Counted from the first letter of the stretch, positions 9,336-18,965 are shown. The stretch is 64,000 nt of DNA from DASVRZ01 sp038230215 (GCA_038230215.1 JBBRNR010000011.1:27990-91989), one strand, 5' to 3'. The notes: a model not told the origin generated them from the letters alone. Numbers and translations: made by a program.

Positions 9336-10871
9336 ATGAAACTTCTCCTGCGCAACATCTGGCCGTGGCTGGCGGTGATTTTGAGCGGGATTTTGCTGAC
9401 GCTCTGCTTCGCGCCCTATGAGCAGGATTGGCTCGTCTGGCTGGCGCTGATTCCGCTCCTCTGCGCCGCCTGGTTTGGAAAACTTCCGGGCTGGAAACGC
9501 CTCCTCGCAGGCTGGCTGGGCGGCGTTTTCTTTTTCGGGATGACATTCTGCTGGCTCGGGAAAGTGACCGTCTCCGGCTGGCTCGGGCTCACACTTTACC
9601 TAGCGATTTATCCCGGGCTGTGGACGTGGCTGGCGGGGTTGCCAGCGTGTCGCATTCCACTCTCAAATCTGGTGCCCGGCCAATCCCCGTGGCATCGCTC
9701 GGTCACCAGTCTGGTCGTGGCGGCGACACTCGCCTCGGCTTGGGCACTGCTCGAATGGACACGCGGCCACCTTTTCGGCGGCATGACCTGGAATGGCCTC
9801 GGCGTCGCGCTTCACGCCAACATTCCGTTTGTGCAACTCACCTCGCTGGGCGGAGTGCCATTCCTCTCGTGGCTGGTCGTTTTTGCGAATGTGATCGTCG
9901 TCACCACGATCTCGCGCCTGATCGCGGAGGCGGGGCGGCTGACGTTTGCCTCGCGCTCCGATTTCACCTTCGGGCTGGCGCTCGTCCTCGGGTCGTTTGG
10001 TTATGGCGTGAGCCTTTCCTTCGACCACACGAATGATCGCGAGCTACAGGTTTCCCTCGTCCAGGCAGCGACGGCGACGGACCCGCTCCGCGAATACATT
10101 CACCTCAGCACGCTGGCGCTGTTGCAGAATCCAGACCTCATCGTCTGGCCCGAGTCCGCCCCCGGTGCTCCGTTACTGGATTCGCTCGATGAACTGAAAA
10201 AAATCGCAGCCGAGTTTGATCTCGATCTGGGCGCAGTGCGCGCGTGGTTTATCACCGGCAGCCAGGAGCATTCGCCCGATGGTTCCTACAACAGCGCTTA
10301 CGCGTTTCCACCTGGCTGGCGCGGGATGCAGACCTATCGGAAACGTCATTTGCTGCCTTTCTACGAGAGTGGTTTTGTCTCTGGAAACTCCGCCGCGCCG
10401 CTCTGGCTGATCGGGAGCGACACGCGGCTCGGCACGCTGATTTGCGTCGAGGACACCCTTCCGGGGCTCGCTCGGGACAACGCCGCCGCTGGGGCCAATC
10501 TCCTGCTTAATCTCACCGACGACAGCTTGTTTGCCGACGCTACCGTGGAGCGTCAGCACTTTCTGAATGCCCTCTTTCGCGCCCCCGAAACCGGCTTGCC
10601 GCTCATCCGTTGCGCACATACCGGTGTGACGGCATTTATTGATCGCCAAGGCCGCATCCTACAACAACTCGCCCCCGGCCACGCAGGCATCCTCACCGGC
10701 AAAGTCGCTTTCCGCGCACATCCGCCTGCCACAGTATTTCAGCAATGGGGAGACCTCTTTCCCATCGCTTGGGCTGTGCTGGTGGCAGCGCGGTTGAGTT
10801 ACATCCGTCTGCAAGTCAGGTTAGGCTGGCTAAAATGTTCACCAGACGGCTGGCTTCGATGGGTTTGGTGA
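9336..10871 (+). CDS. lnt: Apolipoprotein N-acyltransferase
   Basis: Inner-membrane enzyme that adds the third acyl chain to the N-terminal cysteine of lipoproteins, the last step of lipoprotein maturation. Length 511 residues. Several N-terminal membrane segments (from residue 8 to about 225) precede a nitrilase-fold domain. The catalytic triad is visible: Glu in IVWPES (about 272), Lys in YRKRHLLPFYE (about 336) and Cys in TLICVED (about 370). The last 56 bases overlap the 3' end of the convergent hybrid kinase gene. A further hydrophobic segment lies near the C-terminus, as expected. Its presence supports a diderm cell plan. Confidence 0.95.
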   Translation: MKLLLRNIWPWLAVILSGILLTLCFAPYEQDWLVWLALIPLLCAAWFGKLPGWKRLLAGWLGGVFFFGMTFCWLGKVTVSGWLGLTLYLAIYPGLWTWLAGLPACRIPLSNLVPGQSPWHRSVTSLVVAATLASAWALLEWTRGHLFGGMTWNGLGVALHANIPFVQLTSLGGVPFLSWLVVFANVIVVTTISRLIAEAGRLTFASRSDFTFGLALVLGSFGYGVSLSFDHTNDRELQVSLVQAATATDPLREYIHLSTLALLQNPDLIVWPESAPGAPLLDSLDELKKIAAEFDLDLGAVRAWFITGSQEHSPDGSYNSAYAFPPGWRGMQTYRKRHLLPFYESGFVSGNSAAPLWLIGSDTRLGTLICVEDTLPGLARDNAAAGANLLLNLTDDSLFADATVERQHFLNALFRAPETGLPLIRCAHTGVTAFIDRQGRILQQLAPGHAGILTGKVAFRAHPPATVFQQWGDLFPIAWAVLVAARLSYIRLQVRLGWLKCSPDGWLRWVW

Positions 10872-12465
10872 TGTGTTGGTTGAATCCGGCGCTCTCGGCC
10901 TGCTTCCGGTCCTCGGCTCTGGCGTAAGCGGTGACAGCGACCGCTGGGACGGTTCCCCCTTGATCGACGGGCAAAGCCCGGACACTGCGGATGAGCGAGT
11001 AACCATTTTCTCCGGGCATGCCAATGTCGCTCACTAGAATGTCGGGCGGAGTCTCTTCAAAGAGGGCGAGTGCCGCCGCGGCGGAATCTGCCGTGCGCAC
11101 CTCAGCGCCGCTTTCCTGGAGGAGCCGTCGCATCATCGAGAGAGTGTCGGGTTCGTCATCCACGACCAAAATGTGGATGCCGTCGAGACGCGGGATGGAC
11201 TTCCATTCCACTGGGACGGATGGGGCTAATGCAGCGGGGACGGGGGCAACGATCGGAGCCTGACTCGGCTTGTGGCCGACTGGCAGAGTGACGACGAAGG
11301 TGGAGCCGTGTCCAACTCCGTCGCTTTCCGCCCGCACCTGACCGCCATGAAGTTCGACGAGGGTTTTAACAATGGCGAGGCCGAGGCCGAGGCCGCCGTG
11401 TTTGCGGGTGCTGGTGGCGTTGGCCTGGCGAAAGCGGTCGAATACGAGGGGCAAAAACTCGGGATCGATTCCCATGCCGGAGTCGCTAATGCTGACTTCG
11501 ACTGCCCCTGCGAGCTGGCGTAAGGCCACTGTCACTGCGCCGCTGGACGGGGTAAATTTGATCGCGTTCGTGAGCAAATTATAGAAGACCTGCTGCAAAC
11601 GATTCGGGTCGCCGCAGAAGGTGTCGAGCGCAAGATCGACGTTCACCTCCAGCGCGATCTCCCGCGCGGCGGCTCCTGGTCGCACGGTATTCACCGCTGC
11701 TTCGATCAAATCGCCCAGGTGAATGCCCTGGACTTCGAGGTTGATCTTCCCGGAAATGATCCGGCTCATGTCGAGCAAGTCGTCGATGATAACCGACTGC
11801 GCACGGGCGTTGCGCTCGATGATTTCCAGACCCTGCTCGAGTTCCAGTCGATCCTCGGGGATGCCGCGCAGGATGGAGGTCCAGCCGAGGATGGCGTTGA
11901 GCGGGGTGCGCAATTCGTGGCTGAGGGTGGCGAGAAACTCGTCTTTCATGCGACTCGCCTTTTCGGCCTCAGTGCGCGCGGCGCGTTCGCTGGAGAGGAC
12001 CGACTCGCGTTCGTGGAGGAGATCGCGCACCTCGTATTGGCGGCGGCGGGCGCGCAGGGCGACTTCCAACATGCTGCGCAGGGTGATAACCCGCAAAGGA
12101 CGTTCGAGCAGCGTGATATTACCGTGGGGCGCGAATCGTTTGAGGAGGTTAGGACTCATCTCGGTGGCGTTACGTCCATTGGTGAGAATGATGACGGGGA
12201 GATCGGACCACGCGGGCTGGGTGCTCAAGTAGTCGGTGAACCGCGCGACTTCTTCTGTGAGCAACGATTCCTCGGCGATGAGGATCGCGCCGCAGGGGTT
12301 GGAAAGCTTATTCACAAGGTCGTGAAGATCGCGACAGATGAGAGCGCTGAAACCTGCCTGGGTAAGCGCCGCGCAGGCCAGTTCCGCATCGCGTCCGAGC
12401 GGGGCCAGAATGAGAATCCGCTCCCAGGGAGGGCTGGCGGTGTGGGGGCCGCTAGAAAATTCCAT
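10816..12465 (-). CDS. Hybrid sensor histidine kinase / response regulator
   Basis: Cytoplasmic signalling protein of 549 residues with no membrane segment. Order: an N-terminal receiver-like domain (about 16-135) in which the phospho-acceptor region reads AILIAEESL, so it is probably a pseudo-receiver; a coiled coil (about 140-175); HisKA with the H box SHELRTPLNAIL (His about 183); HATPase with NAIKFTP, DSGMGIDP and GGLGLGLAIV; and a C-terminal receiver with phospho-acceptor Asp about 480 in VSDIGMPG and the conserved Lys in ITKPIE. Its start overlaps the end of the KaiC-like gene by 14 bases, so the two are translationally coupled. Its 3' end overlaps lnt by 56 bases. Confidence 0.93.
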   Translation of the reverse strand: MEFSSGPHTASPPWERILILAPLGRDAELACAALTQAGFSALICRDLHDLVNKLSNPCGAILIAEESLLTEEVARFTDYLSTQPAWSDLPVIILTNGRNATEMSPNLLKRFAPHGNITLLERPLRVITLRSMLEVALRARRRQYEVRDLLHERESVLSSERAARTEAEKASRMKDEFLATLSHELRTPLNAILGWTSILRGIPEDRLELEQGLEIIERNARAQSVIIDDLLDMSRIISGKINLEVQGIHLGDLIEAAVNTVRPGAAAREIALEVNVDLALDTFCGDPNRLQQVFYNLLTNAIKFTPSSGAVTVALRQLAGAVEVSISDSGMGIDPEFLPLVFDRFRQANATSTRKHGGLGLGLAIVKTLVELHGGQVRAESDGVGHGSTFVVTLPVGHKPSQAPIVAPVPAALAPSVPVEWKSIPRLDGIHILVVDDEPDTLSMMRRLLQESGAEVRTADSAAAALALFEETPPDILVSDIGMPGENGYSLIRSVRALPVDQGGTVPAVAVTAYARAEDRKQAESAGFNQHITKPIEASRLVNILASLT

Positions 12466-13963
12466 CCGGATCCTGGTTTTTCATCATGGAATCCATCGAG
12501 CCCCTATACATGGGAATGCCAGTCAGCACGCCATGGAAGTCGGTCAGTGGCGCGCCGACCCGAACGCCGTCGCTGGTGATTTGAAATTCCCGGATCGTGC
12601 GCTCGTGGTCGCCGCTCCGTTTCTTGATCACTGAGATGGCTTTTTTTACGGAGCCCTCGACCTCGAAATAACGCAGGATGACGACAGTGTCGGCGAGGTA
12701 GGTGATATCCACCGGCGATTGCATGGCACCGATGAGACCGTTCTGCGCCAAGACGAGGATGGTGGCGATCCCCTGCTGCGCCAGGTAGCTGAGGAGTTCG
12801 TGCATTTGCACTGCAAGGAACGATTCCTCGGGCATAGAATTGAGGTAGCCGTTCAGGCTGTCGATGATGACGACACGGGCTTTTTTTTCTTCGACCGCGC
12901 GGCGGATGCGACCGGCAAATTCACCCGGCGAAAGCTCCGCTGGATTGATCTGCATGGCAGCGATCCTGCCGACCGCGATCTGACGACTGAGCCCCATGCC
13001 GATGGAGTCGGCGCGATGGATGTAAGTCTCGACTTTTTCGTCAAAAGTAAACGCTATTACATGTTCGCCTCGCTCGGCCGCAGCCACGGCAAACTGCGCG
13101 CCAAGGGTGGATTTACCTGTGCCGGGCGGACCCATGAATAAGGTGCTCGTGCCGCGTTCCAGGCCGCCCCCGAGGAGTTGGTCCAGCTCTCGGATGTCGC
13201 TTGAAGCGGACCCGCCCTCAAATATCCCCTGTTTTTCGACCGCTGTCAGCCGTGGATAAACCACAAGTCCGCCCTGCCTGATGACATAGTCGTGGTAGCC
13301 GCCGCGGAAGACTGCCCCGCGCACTTTTACGACGGATATTCGTCTCCGGGCCTCGCCGTAATTGGGGGCCAGCTGCTCAAGTTTAATAACGCCGTGGGCG
13401 ATGCTTTGCACCTCGCGATCGGAGGTTTCGCTCGTGCGATCGTCCATCACCACAACGGTGCATTTGCGTCCGCTGAAAAACTGCTTCAGCGCCAGCAGTT
13501 GCCGCCGGTAGCGCAGCGGATTCTGTGCGAGCAGCCGCAGCTCGGAGAGCGAGTCGAAAATCACCCGTGAAGGATTCACTTCCACCACCCGATCCATCAA
13601 TATCTGCGCAAGCTGGTTTAACTCGACTTCCGCCGGATAAAAGAGCGTGTTCTGCGCCTCGGCTGAGAGTGTTTCCTCAATGGCGGATAGTTCCAGAATC
13701 GAGATTTGAGTCAGATCCCAATGGTGGGACTCGGCGACTTCGACGAGCTCGTCGTGCGTCTCCGAAAGCGTGATGTAGAGGGCGCGTTCCCCGGCCTTCA
13801 CACCCTCCAGCAAAAACTTCAGTCCCAGCGTTGTTTTTCCCACTCCCGGATCGCCTTGCACTAGATAAAAGCGATGCAACGGGAGTCCGCCCATGAGTAT
13901 TTTATCCAAACCTTCCACACCGGTGGCACAGCGATTTTTCACTTCCTCTTCAGCGTCTAACAT
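12452..13963 (-). CDS. KaiC-like double RecA-domain ATPase
   Basis: Circadian-clock-protein-family ATPase, 503 residues, with two KaiC domains. Domain 1 has Walker A GDPGVGKTT (37-45) and a Walker B ending VIFDSLSE. Domain 2 has Walker A GPPGTGKST (about 280) and Walker B VVIIDSLNGY. The paired catalytic glutamates of KaiC are replaced by Ser-Glu (ITLSETHDE) and Asp-Glu (TFDEKVE). The Ser431/Thr432 site aligns with Thr-Tyr in VDITYLADT. No kaiA or kaiB is nearby. Coupling to a hybrid kinase suggests a signalling role rather than a cyanobacterial clock. The partner and output are unknown. Confidence 0.92.
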   Translation of the reverse strand: MLDAEEEVKNRCATGVEGLDKILMGGLPLHRFYLVQGDPGVGKTTLGLKFLLEGVKAGERALYITLSETHDELVEVAESHHWDLTQISILELSAIEETLSAEAQNTLFYPAEVELNQLAQILMDRVVEVNPSRVIFDSLSELRLLAQNPLRYRRQLLALKQFFSGRKCTVVVMDDRTSETSDREVQSIAHGVIKLEQLAPNYGEARRRISVVKVRGAVFRGGYHDYVIRQGGLVVYPRLTAVEKQGIFEGGSASSDIRELDQLLGGGLERGTSTLFMGPPGTGKSTLGAQFAVAAAERGEHVIAFTFDEKVETYIHRADSIGMGLSRQIAVGRIAAMQINPAELSPGEFAGRIRRAVEEKKARVVIIDSLNGYLNSMPEESFLAVQMHELLSYLAQQGIATILVLAQNGLIGAMQSPVDITYLADTVVILRYFEVEGSVKKAISVIKKRSGDHERTIREFQITSDGVRVGAPLTDFHGVLTGIPMYRGSMDSMMKNQDPDGIF

Positions 13964-14117
13964 AGTGGATATTTTTTACAAATGGGCAATGGGTCGGTTT
14001 TATAAATTTTCAATAGCTGTTCGGAAAGCAGAGAGGAAATGCGTGCATGAAAACGATTTTCCACCCGGTGGAACCAACGATTTGACGCCGCCAGTCTTCT
14101 CCTCTTTACTGGCCACA

Positions 14118-14648
14118 GTGAAGTGTCGCCGGGTTCTGTTTTTTTGTTGGATTGCACTGGCTGGCTGGCTCGTAAACACGACTCTGCCAGCTGCGGAAGT
14201 GCGTCCCCCTTTTGGCCTCTCGTGGGGTGAAATGCCCGATCATCTCACAACGCTGCTCCAAGGGGCCGGCGCGAAAATCGTCAGCAAGGGAAAATCCGGT
14301 GAACGCGACGTCTGGGCCGTGGAGGGATTGCTCCAGCCGAGGCTGAAACGGACGTTGTTTTATTTCCAGTCGGGCACGTTGTCCGAGGTGGAATTGCAAT
14401 ATGAGGACGCCACTTGGGACGTGCCGCACTACGACACGTTTCTGGGCGAGGTGCGGACAAAAATCGAGCAACTTTACGGGGCCGGCACGCTCATCGCGCG
14501 CCAGAAAAATCCTGCAGGCGACGTCACGGAAACGGTCGTCGGCTACCAATGGAAACTCGATAGCGGCTCCATGCAGCTCTTCTATTTCTCAGCCGAGCGG
14601 GGCGCGAATGTCTTTCGCAACGTGAGCGTGCATTACAAAGCGCAATAG
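14118..14648 (+). CDS. Secreted hypothetical protein
   Basis: Not recognised. From a GTG at 14118 the product is 176 residues with a plausible signal peptide (MKCRRVLFFCWIALAGWLV, then Leu-Pro-Ala-Ala), so it is probably periplasmic. The mature part begins VRPPFGLSWGEM, a pattern seen in small periplasmic proteins that read a value from the start of the chain, and has alternating beta-type segments (TLFYFQSGTLSEVELQY, GSMQLFYFSAE). An in-frame ATG at 13989 exists but would bury the signal peptide behind 43 residues. The gene is divergent from kaiC-like and ends 12 bases before the convergent tRNA. Confidence 0.6.
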   Translation: MKCRRVLFFCWIALAGWLVNTTLPAAEVRPPFGLSWGEMPDHLTTLLQGAGAKIVSKGKSGERDVWAVEGLLQPRLKRTLFYFQSGTLSEVELQYEDATWDVPHYDTFLGEVRTKIEQLYGAGTLIARQKNPAGDVTETVVGYQWKLDSGSMQLFYFSAERGANVFRNVSVHYKAQ

Positions 14649-14659
14649 CCGAAAAAAAG

Positions 14660-14731
14660 TGCCAGGGGGGAGAATTGAACTCCCGACCAAGGGCTTATGA
14701 GTCCCCTGCTCTACCACTGAGCTACCCTGGC
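14660..14731 (-). tRNA. tRNA-Met (CAT), elongator type
   Basis: Minus strand reads GCCAGGG (acceptor 5') at 14731-14725, a D arm GCTC..GAGC, an anticodon loop CTCATAA with anticodon CAT, a T arm GGGAG-TTCAATT-CTCCC, acceptor CCCTGGC and discriminator A at 14660. All seven acceptor pairs form, including G1-C72, which argues against initiator tRNA. CCA is not encoded. The base after the discriminator is followed by seven T on the minus strand, a likely transcript end. Confidence 0.95.
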
Positions 14732-14830
14732 GTTGGTGGGCTTAAAAGCGGAGTGCGATAATAACCAAAGATTCTGGAGAATCAAGTCGGTTGTCGGCGC
14801 CCGACGATTTGTGACAGACTCGCCAAACGG

Positions 14831-15985
14831 ATGAAAATTGGCTTGCTGCATTACACGATGCCACCGGCAATTGGTGGCGTCGAGCGGATCGTCGCGGCGC
14901 ACACCCGGCTCTTCCGCGGCGACGGCCACGAGGTGGTTCTGCTCTGCGACGGGAGGCAATGCGAAATGACGACGGAGTTCTCCTGGCTGGCGGTGCCGGG
15001 CTTTGAAAACACAGGCGAGTTTGAGTCAAATCGGGACGCTTTTATAAGTTTCATCCAGGCACAAAAACTCGATCTCTTCATCGTTCACAATGTATTCACC
15101 ATGCCGTTTTACCCGGCGGCGACGGCGGCTTGTCATGCGGTGGCCGCGAGCGAGCTCCCCGTCATTTCTTGGGTGCACGATCTGGCGGCTGCCAACCCCT
15201 ATTACGCCGTCCCGGAAGACGACCTCCTGCGCCGCCATCCGGTTGGAAGTCGCGTCGTCGCCATTTCGCCGGAACGCGCCTCCGCTTACCAGAAACTGAC
15301 CGGCCACTCGTCCGTCACGATAATCCCCAATGGCATCGACACCGTCGGGGAACTGGCGGGCGAACTCCTACAGCATCGTCCGAAACTGCGGGCCGCGTTG
15401 CAGGGCGCGTTCCCGATTTTGTTTCATCCGACACGCCTGCTGCGCCGGAAAAATATCGCCCTCGGCATTCGAGTCGTAGCCGAGTTGAAGCGGCTCGGAC
15501 TCACTCCGAGACTTCTCATTTCCGGTGCGCCGGAGCCATTTTCAGGAGATCAGGTCGCCTATCGCAACGAATTGGATGCGCTTGTAGCCGAGTTGGATTT
15601 GAATGCGGAAGTCCTCTTTCTCAGCGACGAAACGCCGCTCGCTGATTCAGATGTAACTACGCTCTATAACTTGTCCGACGCCTTGTTTTTTCCAAGCAAG
15701 CACGAGGGTTTCGGCCTGCCCATGCTGGAGGCGGGTCTGCGCGGCTTGCCTATTTTCGCCTCGGACACGCAGCCTCTAGCCGATCTGGCCGTCAAAAACG
15801 GACTCGTCTTCGCCCTGGATTCCAGTCCCAAGGAAATTACGCGGAAAATCACCGATTTTTTCTCCCAGTGTCCAAGTATGCACGTCCGGCAGATCGTCCG
15901 CCGCGATTTCGATTGGCAGAGTATTCATCAAAAGCACATTCTACCGCTGCTGCACCGTCTCACCCATGAATTCCACACTCGCTGA
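14831..15985 (+). CDS. Glycosyltransferase, GT4-like
   Basis: A 384-residue GT-B fold retaining-type glycosyltransferase. The N-terminus has the glycine-rich MPPAIGGVERIV loop. The C-terminal domain has HPTRLLRRKNI and the donor-binding pattern KHEGFGLPMLEAG at about residue 290. Donor and acceptor are unknown. Its last 20 bases overlap the start of glgB, so the two are co-transcribed. This could mean a role in glucan or trehalose-like carbohydrate metabolism, but a cell-envelope role is equally possible. It is not a GlgA-type synthase by length. Confidence 0.85.
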   Translation: MKIGLLHYTMPPAIGGVERIVAAHTRLFRGDGHEVVLLCDGRQCEMTTEFSWLAVPGFENTGEFESNRDAFISFIQAQKLDLFIVHNVFTMPFYPAATAACHAVAASELPVISWVHDLAAANPYYAVPEDDLLRRHPVGSRVVAISPERASAYQKLTGHSSVTIIPNGIDTVGELAGELLQHRPKLRAALQGAFPILFHPTRLLRRKNIALGIRVVAELKRLGLTPRLLISGAPEPFSGDQVAYRNELDALVAELDLNAEVLFLSDETPLADSDVTTLYNLSDALFFPSKHEGFGLPMLEAGLRGLPIFASDTQPLADLAVKNGLVFALDSSPKEITRKITDFFSQCPSMHVRQIVRRDFDWQSIHQKHILPLLHRLTHEFHTR

Positions 15986-18155
15986 CCAAGACCTCCGTTT
16001 GCTTCTCTCCGCCACGCACCAGGACCCATTTTCGGCGTTGGGACCGCAAAGAGTCGGAAGTCAGTTTGTGGTCCGCGTCTTCCGTCCGGATGCGCAGTCG
16101 GTGGCGCTCCTCGATCACGTAACCGGGGCGGTGATCGCCGAGGCGGCAAAGGTGAATGACGAGGGTCTTTTCGAGGCGACGCTGGGTGCTAAGTCGGTGC
16201 GTTACCGGCTGCAAATAACCCCGTGGCACGGCGACGTCTTCGTGATTGACGATCCGTATTCCTTCGGTCGCGTCTTGGGCGAGTTAGATACGCATCTCTT
16301 CTCCGAGGGTAATCATTATCAAATTTATAAAAAACTCGGAGCGCATCTTCGCACCATCGATGGTGCCGACGGCGTCGCCTTCGCCGTCTGGGCACCCAAC
16401 GCGCAGCGCGTGAGCGTCGTCGGCGAATTCAATGGCTGGGATGGGCGCGTCCACCCGATGCGCAAGCTGCTCGAAGCCGGAATCTGGGAAATTTTCATTC
16501 CGAATGTGGGCGAGGGCTGCCATTACAAATTTGAGGTGCGCGGCGCCCACGGCAGCATCCAGTTGAAGAGCGATCCGTTTGCTTTTTACGGCCAGCACAG
16601 TGAGAAAACGGCGTCGATGGTTTTCGATTTGAACCGCTACACTTGGGCCGACGAAGAGTGGATGTCTGCTCGTGCGCAGACGAACTGGCAGAACCAGCCG
16701 ATAAGCATTTACGAGGTGCATCTCGGCTCCTGGCAACGTGTCTGGGAGGAGGAAAACCGTCCGCTGAGCTACCGCGAACTGGCGGATCGCCTGCTCGGCT
16801 ACGTACTCGAAATGGGTTACACTCACATCGAACTGATGCCCGTGGCCGAGCATCCCTTCGACGGATCATGGGGATATCAGGTGACGGGTTATTACGCGAT
16901 CACCAGCCGCTTTGGCAACCCGGACGAGTTCCGTTATTTCGTGGATCGCTGCCATCAAGCCGGCGTGGGAATCATCCTCGACTGGGTCCCCGGACACTTC
17001 CCAAAAGACGCGCATGGGCTGGCCAATTTCGATGGCACCGCGCTCTTCGAGCACTCCGATCCACGCCAGGGTGAGCACCGCGACTGGGGGACTTTGATTT
17101 TTAACTACGGGCGCAATGAGGTGAGAAATTTCCTCATCGGTAATGCGCTATTTTTGCTGGAGGAGTACCATATCGATGGCCTGCGCGTCGATGCTGTGGC
17201 CTCAATGCTTTACTTGGATTATTCACGCGAAGCTAATGAATGGGTCCCCAATGTGCACGGCGGACGCGAAAATCTGGAGGCGATTCATTTCCTGAAGCGC
17301 TTCAACGAGGTTTGCTACGCGCAATATCCAGGCATCATGACCATGGCCGAGGAATCGACCTCTTGGCCCGGCGTGTCGCGTCCGACCTATCTCGGAGGCC
17401 TTGGTTTTGGTTTCAAATGGAACATGGGCTGGATGCACGATTTCCTCTCCTACATGGAAAAGGAACCCGTTTATCGACGGCATCATCAGGGTGACATCAC
17501 GTTTTCGATGGTCTATGCGTTTCATGAGCATTTTGTGTTAGTGTTAAGCCACGACGAGGTGGTGCACGGCAAGGGTTCGCTCATTCAAAAAATGCCGGGC
17601 GATATGTGGCAGAAATTTGCCAACCTGCGCCTCTTTTACGGCTGGATGTATGCCCACCCAGGAAAGAAATTACTCTTCCAAGGCCAGGAATTTGGTCAGT
17701 GGGGCGAGTGGAATTACGCCAAAAGCCTTGACTGGCATCTGTGCCAGTTCCCATTGCACGACGGGTTAAAACGCCTCGTGCAGCACTTGAATCATCTTTA
17801 TAAAACCGAGCCCGCCTTATCGGAAATCGATGACAGCTACGAGGGTTTCGACTGGATCGACTTCCATGATGCTGACAACAGCGTGGTCGCCTTCCTGCGT
17901 CGAGATCGCACTGGTGGCCTGCTCATTTTTGTGATCAATGCGACTCCGATTCCCCGCGAAGGCTATCGGGTAGGGGTGCCGCAGGCGGGCTTTTACGAGG
18001 AGATTTTGAACACCGACGCCGCCACTTACGGAGGCAGTAACATTGGCAACTACGGTGGAGTCCCGAGCCATCCCTGGCCGTGGCAGGGCCGGGAGCATAG
18101 TTTGCAAATCAACTTGCCACCGCTGGCCACCGTCGGCTTCCGGTTAAAGAAGTAA
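15966..18155 (+). CDS. glgB: 1,4-alpha-glucan branching enzyme
   Basis: Makes alpha-1,6 branches in glycogen. Length 729 residues, matching E. coli GlgB. An N-terminal domain and CBM48 (about 1-220, including FAVWAPNAQRVSVVGEFNGW) precede the GH13 barrel. Catalytic residues are visible: nucleophile Asp in LRVDAVASMLY (about 407), general acid Glu in MAEESTSW (about 460), and the stabilising Asp in LSHDEVVHG (about 528). A C-terminal beta domain follows. The ATG lies inside the previous glycosyltransferase gene. No other glycogen genes are in the window. Confidence 0.97.
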   Translation: MNSTLADQDLRLLLSATHQDPFSALGPQRVGSQFVVRVFRPDAQSVALLDHVTGAVIAEAAKVNDEGLFEATLGAKSVRYRLQITPWHGDVFVIDDPYSFGRVLGELDTHLFSEGNHYQIYKKLGAHLRTIDGADGVAFAVWAPNAQRVSVVGEFNGWDGRVHPMRKLLEAGIWEIFIPNVGEGCHYKFEVRGAHGSIQLKSDPFAFYGQHSEKTASMVFDLNRYTWADEEWMSARAQTNWQNQPISIYEVHLGSWQRVWEEENRPLSYRELADRLLGYVLEMGYTHIELMPVAEHPFDGSWGYQVTGYYAITSRFGNPDEFRYFVDRCHQAGVGIILDWVPGHFPKDAHGLANFDGTALFEHSDPRQGEHRDWGTLIFNYGRNEVRNFLIGNALFLLEEYHIDGLRVDAVASMLYLDYSREANEWVPNVHGGRENLEAIHFLKRFNEVCYAQYPGIMTMAEESTSWPGVSRPTYLGGLGFGFKWNMGWMHDFLSYMEKEPVYRRHHQGDITFSMVYAFHEHFVLVLSHDEVVHGKGSLIQKMPGDMWQKFANLRLFYGWMYAHPGKKLLFQGQEFGQWGEWNYAKSLDWHLCQFPLHDGLKRLVQHLNHLYKTEPALSEIDDSYEGFDWIDFHDADNSVVAFLRRDRTGGLLIFVINATPIPREGYRVGVPQAGFYEEILNTDAATYGGSNIGNYGGVPSHPWPWQGREHSLQINLPPLATVGFRLKK

Positions 18156-18257
18156 TTTTGCTGGGGTGAACGATCAAGAAAGACGGCTTTGTGCCAATCT
18201 TTCTTTGACTTCCAGACTGCTGAATAATAGCGTCTCCCAGTTCCCTATTTACCAACC

Positions 18258-18965
18258 ATGAAAAATACCCTCTCCAGAAACGCATTTACCCTTGTGGAAT
18301 TGCTTGTCGTTATCACCATCATCGGAATTCTTGCCGGTATCGCCCTGCCTGTTTTCCAAAAAGTTCAGGTCAATGCTGAACAAACCAAAACGCTCTCGAA
18401 TGGCAAACAAATTGGTTTGGGTTTAAAACTCTACGCTGGCGATAATGATGGTTCTTTCCCGAAATTCAGTGCTTACGATGCAGCTAGTGGAACATTTAAT
18501 TCCGGGACCATTACAGACGCCAATCAAGCTCTCAAACAGCTCATTCCGCAATATGTTCCAACCGAAAAGATTTTCGCGGTGAAAAAATCGGCTTGGACAC
18601 CTAATTCTCCCGATGAAAACATTGGAACCACCCCAGATGACGTCAACCGTCTGAAAACTGGCGAAAATCATTTTGCTTATATCACGGAGCTTAACGATAC
18701 TTCGAATGGCTCGTTCCCGCTGATTGCCGACGGGTTTTCCACTGTGGTAGGAGTTTACAGTAAACAGCAGACAGAAATCGGCGGTGTCTGGGAAGGTAAA
18801 AAAGCAATCGTGATTCGCGTCGATCAAAGTGGAAAAGTGGAGACCGTCAACCCTGTGAATCTAAATATAATCGGACCGGTTGGTGGAGCTGCCAATGATG
18901 ATATTTTTACCACCCATGACAGTTGGCTGTCTGCAACTCAAAAGCCGGTAAATCCAGCTAAATAA
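18258..18965 (+). CDS. Prepilin-like protein with type IV pilin N-terminal signal
   Basis: A 235-residue protein with a class III signal peptide: short basic leader MKNTLSRNA, then FTLVELLVVITIIGILAGIA, with the conserved Glu at mature position 5. The residue before the cleavage site is Ala, not the usual Gly. The remainder resembles the large family of pseudopilin-like proteins that is greatly expanded in Planctomycetes and Verrucomicrobiota (KTLSNGKQIGLGLKLYAGDNDG). It is probably processed by a prepilin peptidase and exported; no pilus or type II secretion genes are nearby. It is followed by its own terminator. Confidence 0.88.
   Translation: MKNTLSRNAFTLVELLVVITIIGILAGIALPVFQKVQVNAEQTKTLSNGKQIGLGLKLYAGDNDGSFPKFSAYDAASGTFNSGTITDANQALKQLIPQYVPTEKIFAVKKSAWTPNSPDENIGTTPDDVNRLKTGENHFAYITELNDTSNGSFPLIADGFSTVVGVYSKQQTEIGGVWEGKKAIVIRVDQSGKVETVNPVNLNIIGPVGGAANDDIFTTHDSWLSATQKPVNPAK

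Noticed and set aside
9056..9421. Heptad-repeat protein gene on the + strand (121 codons)
   Set aside because: GTG start, no ribosome binding site, overlaps lnt out of frame; open because 21-bp units are multiples of three. Kept only as a property of the array.
12452..13963. Cyanobacterial-type circadian clock (KaiABC)
   Set aside because: No kaiA or kaiB nearby and the key phosphorylation residues are changed.
14660..14731. Initiator tRNA-fMet
   Set aside because: G1-C72 pair is present; initiator tRNAs have a mismatch there.
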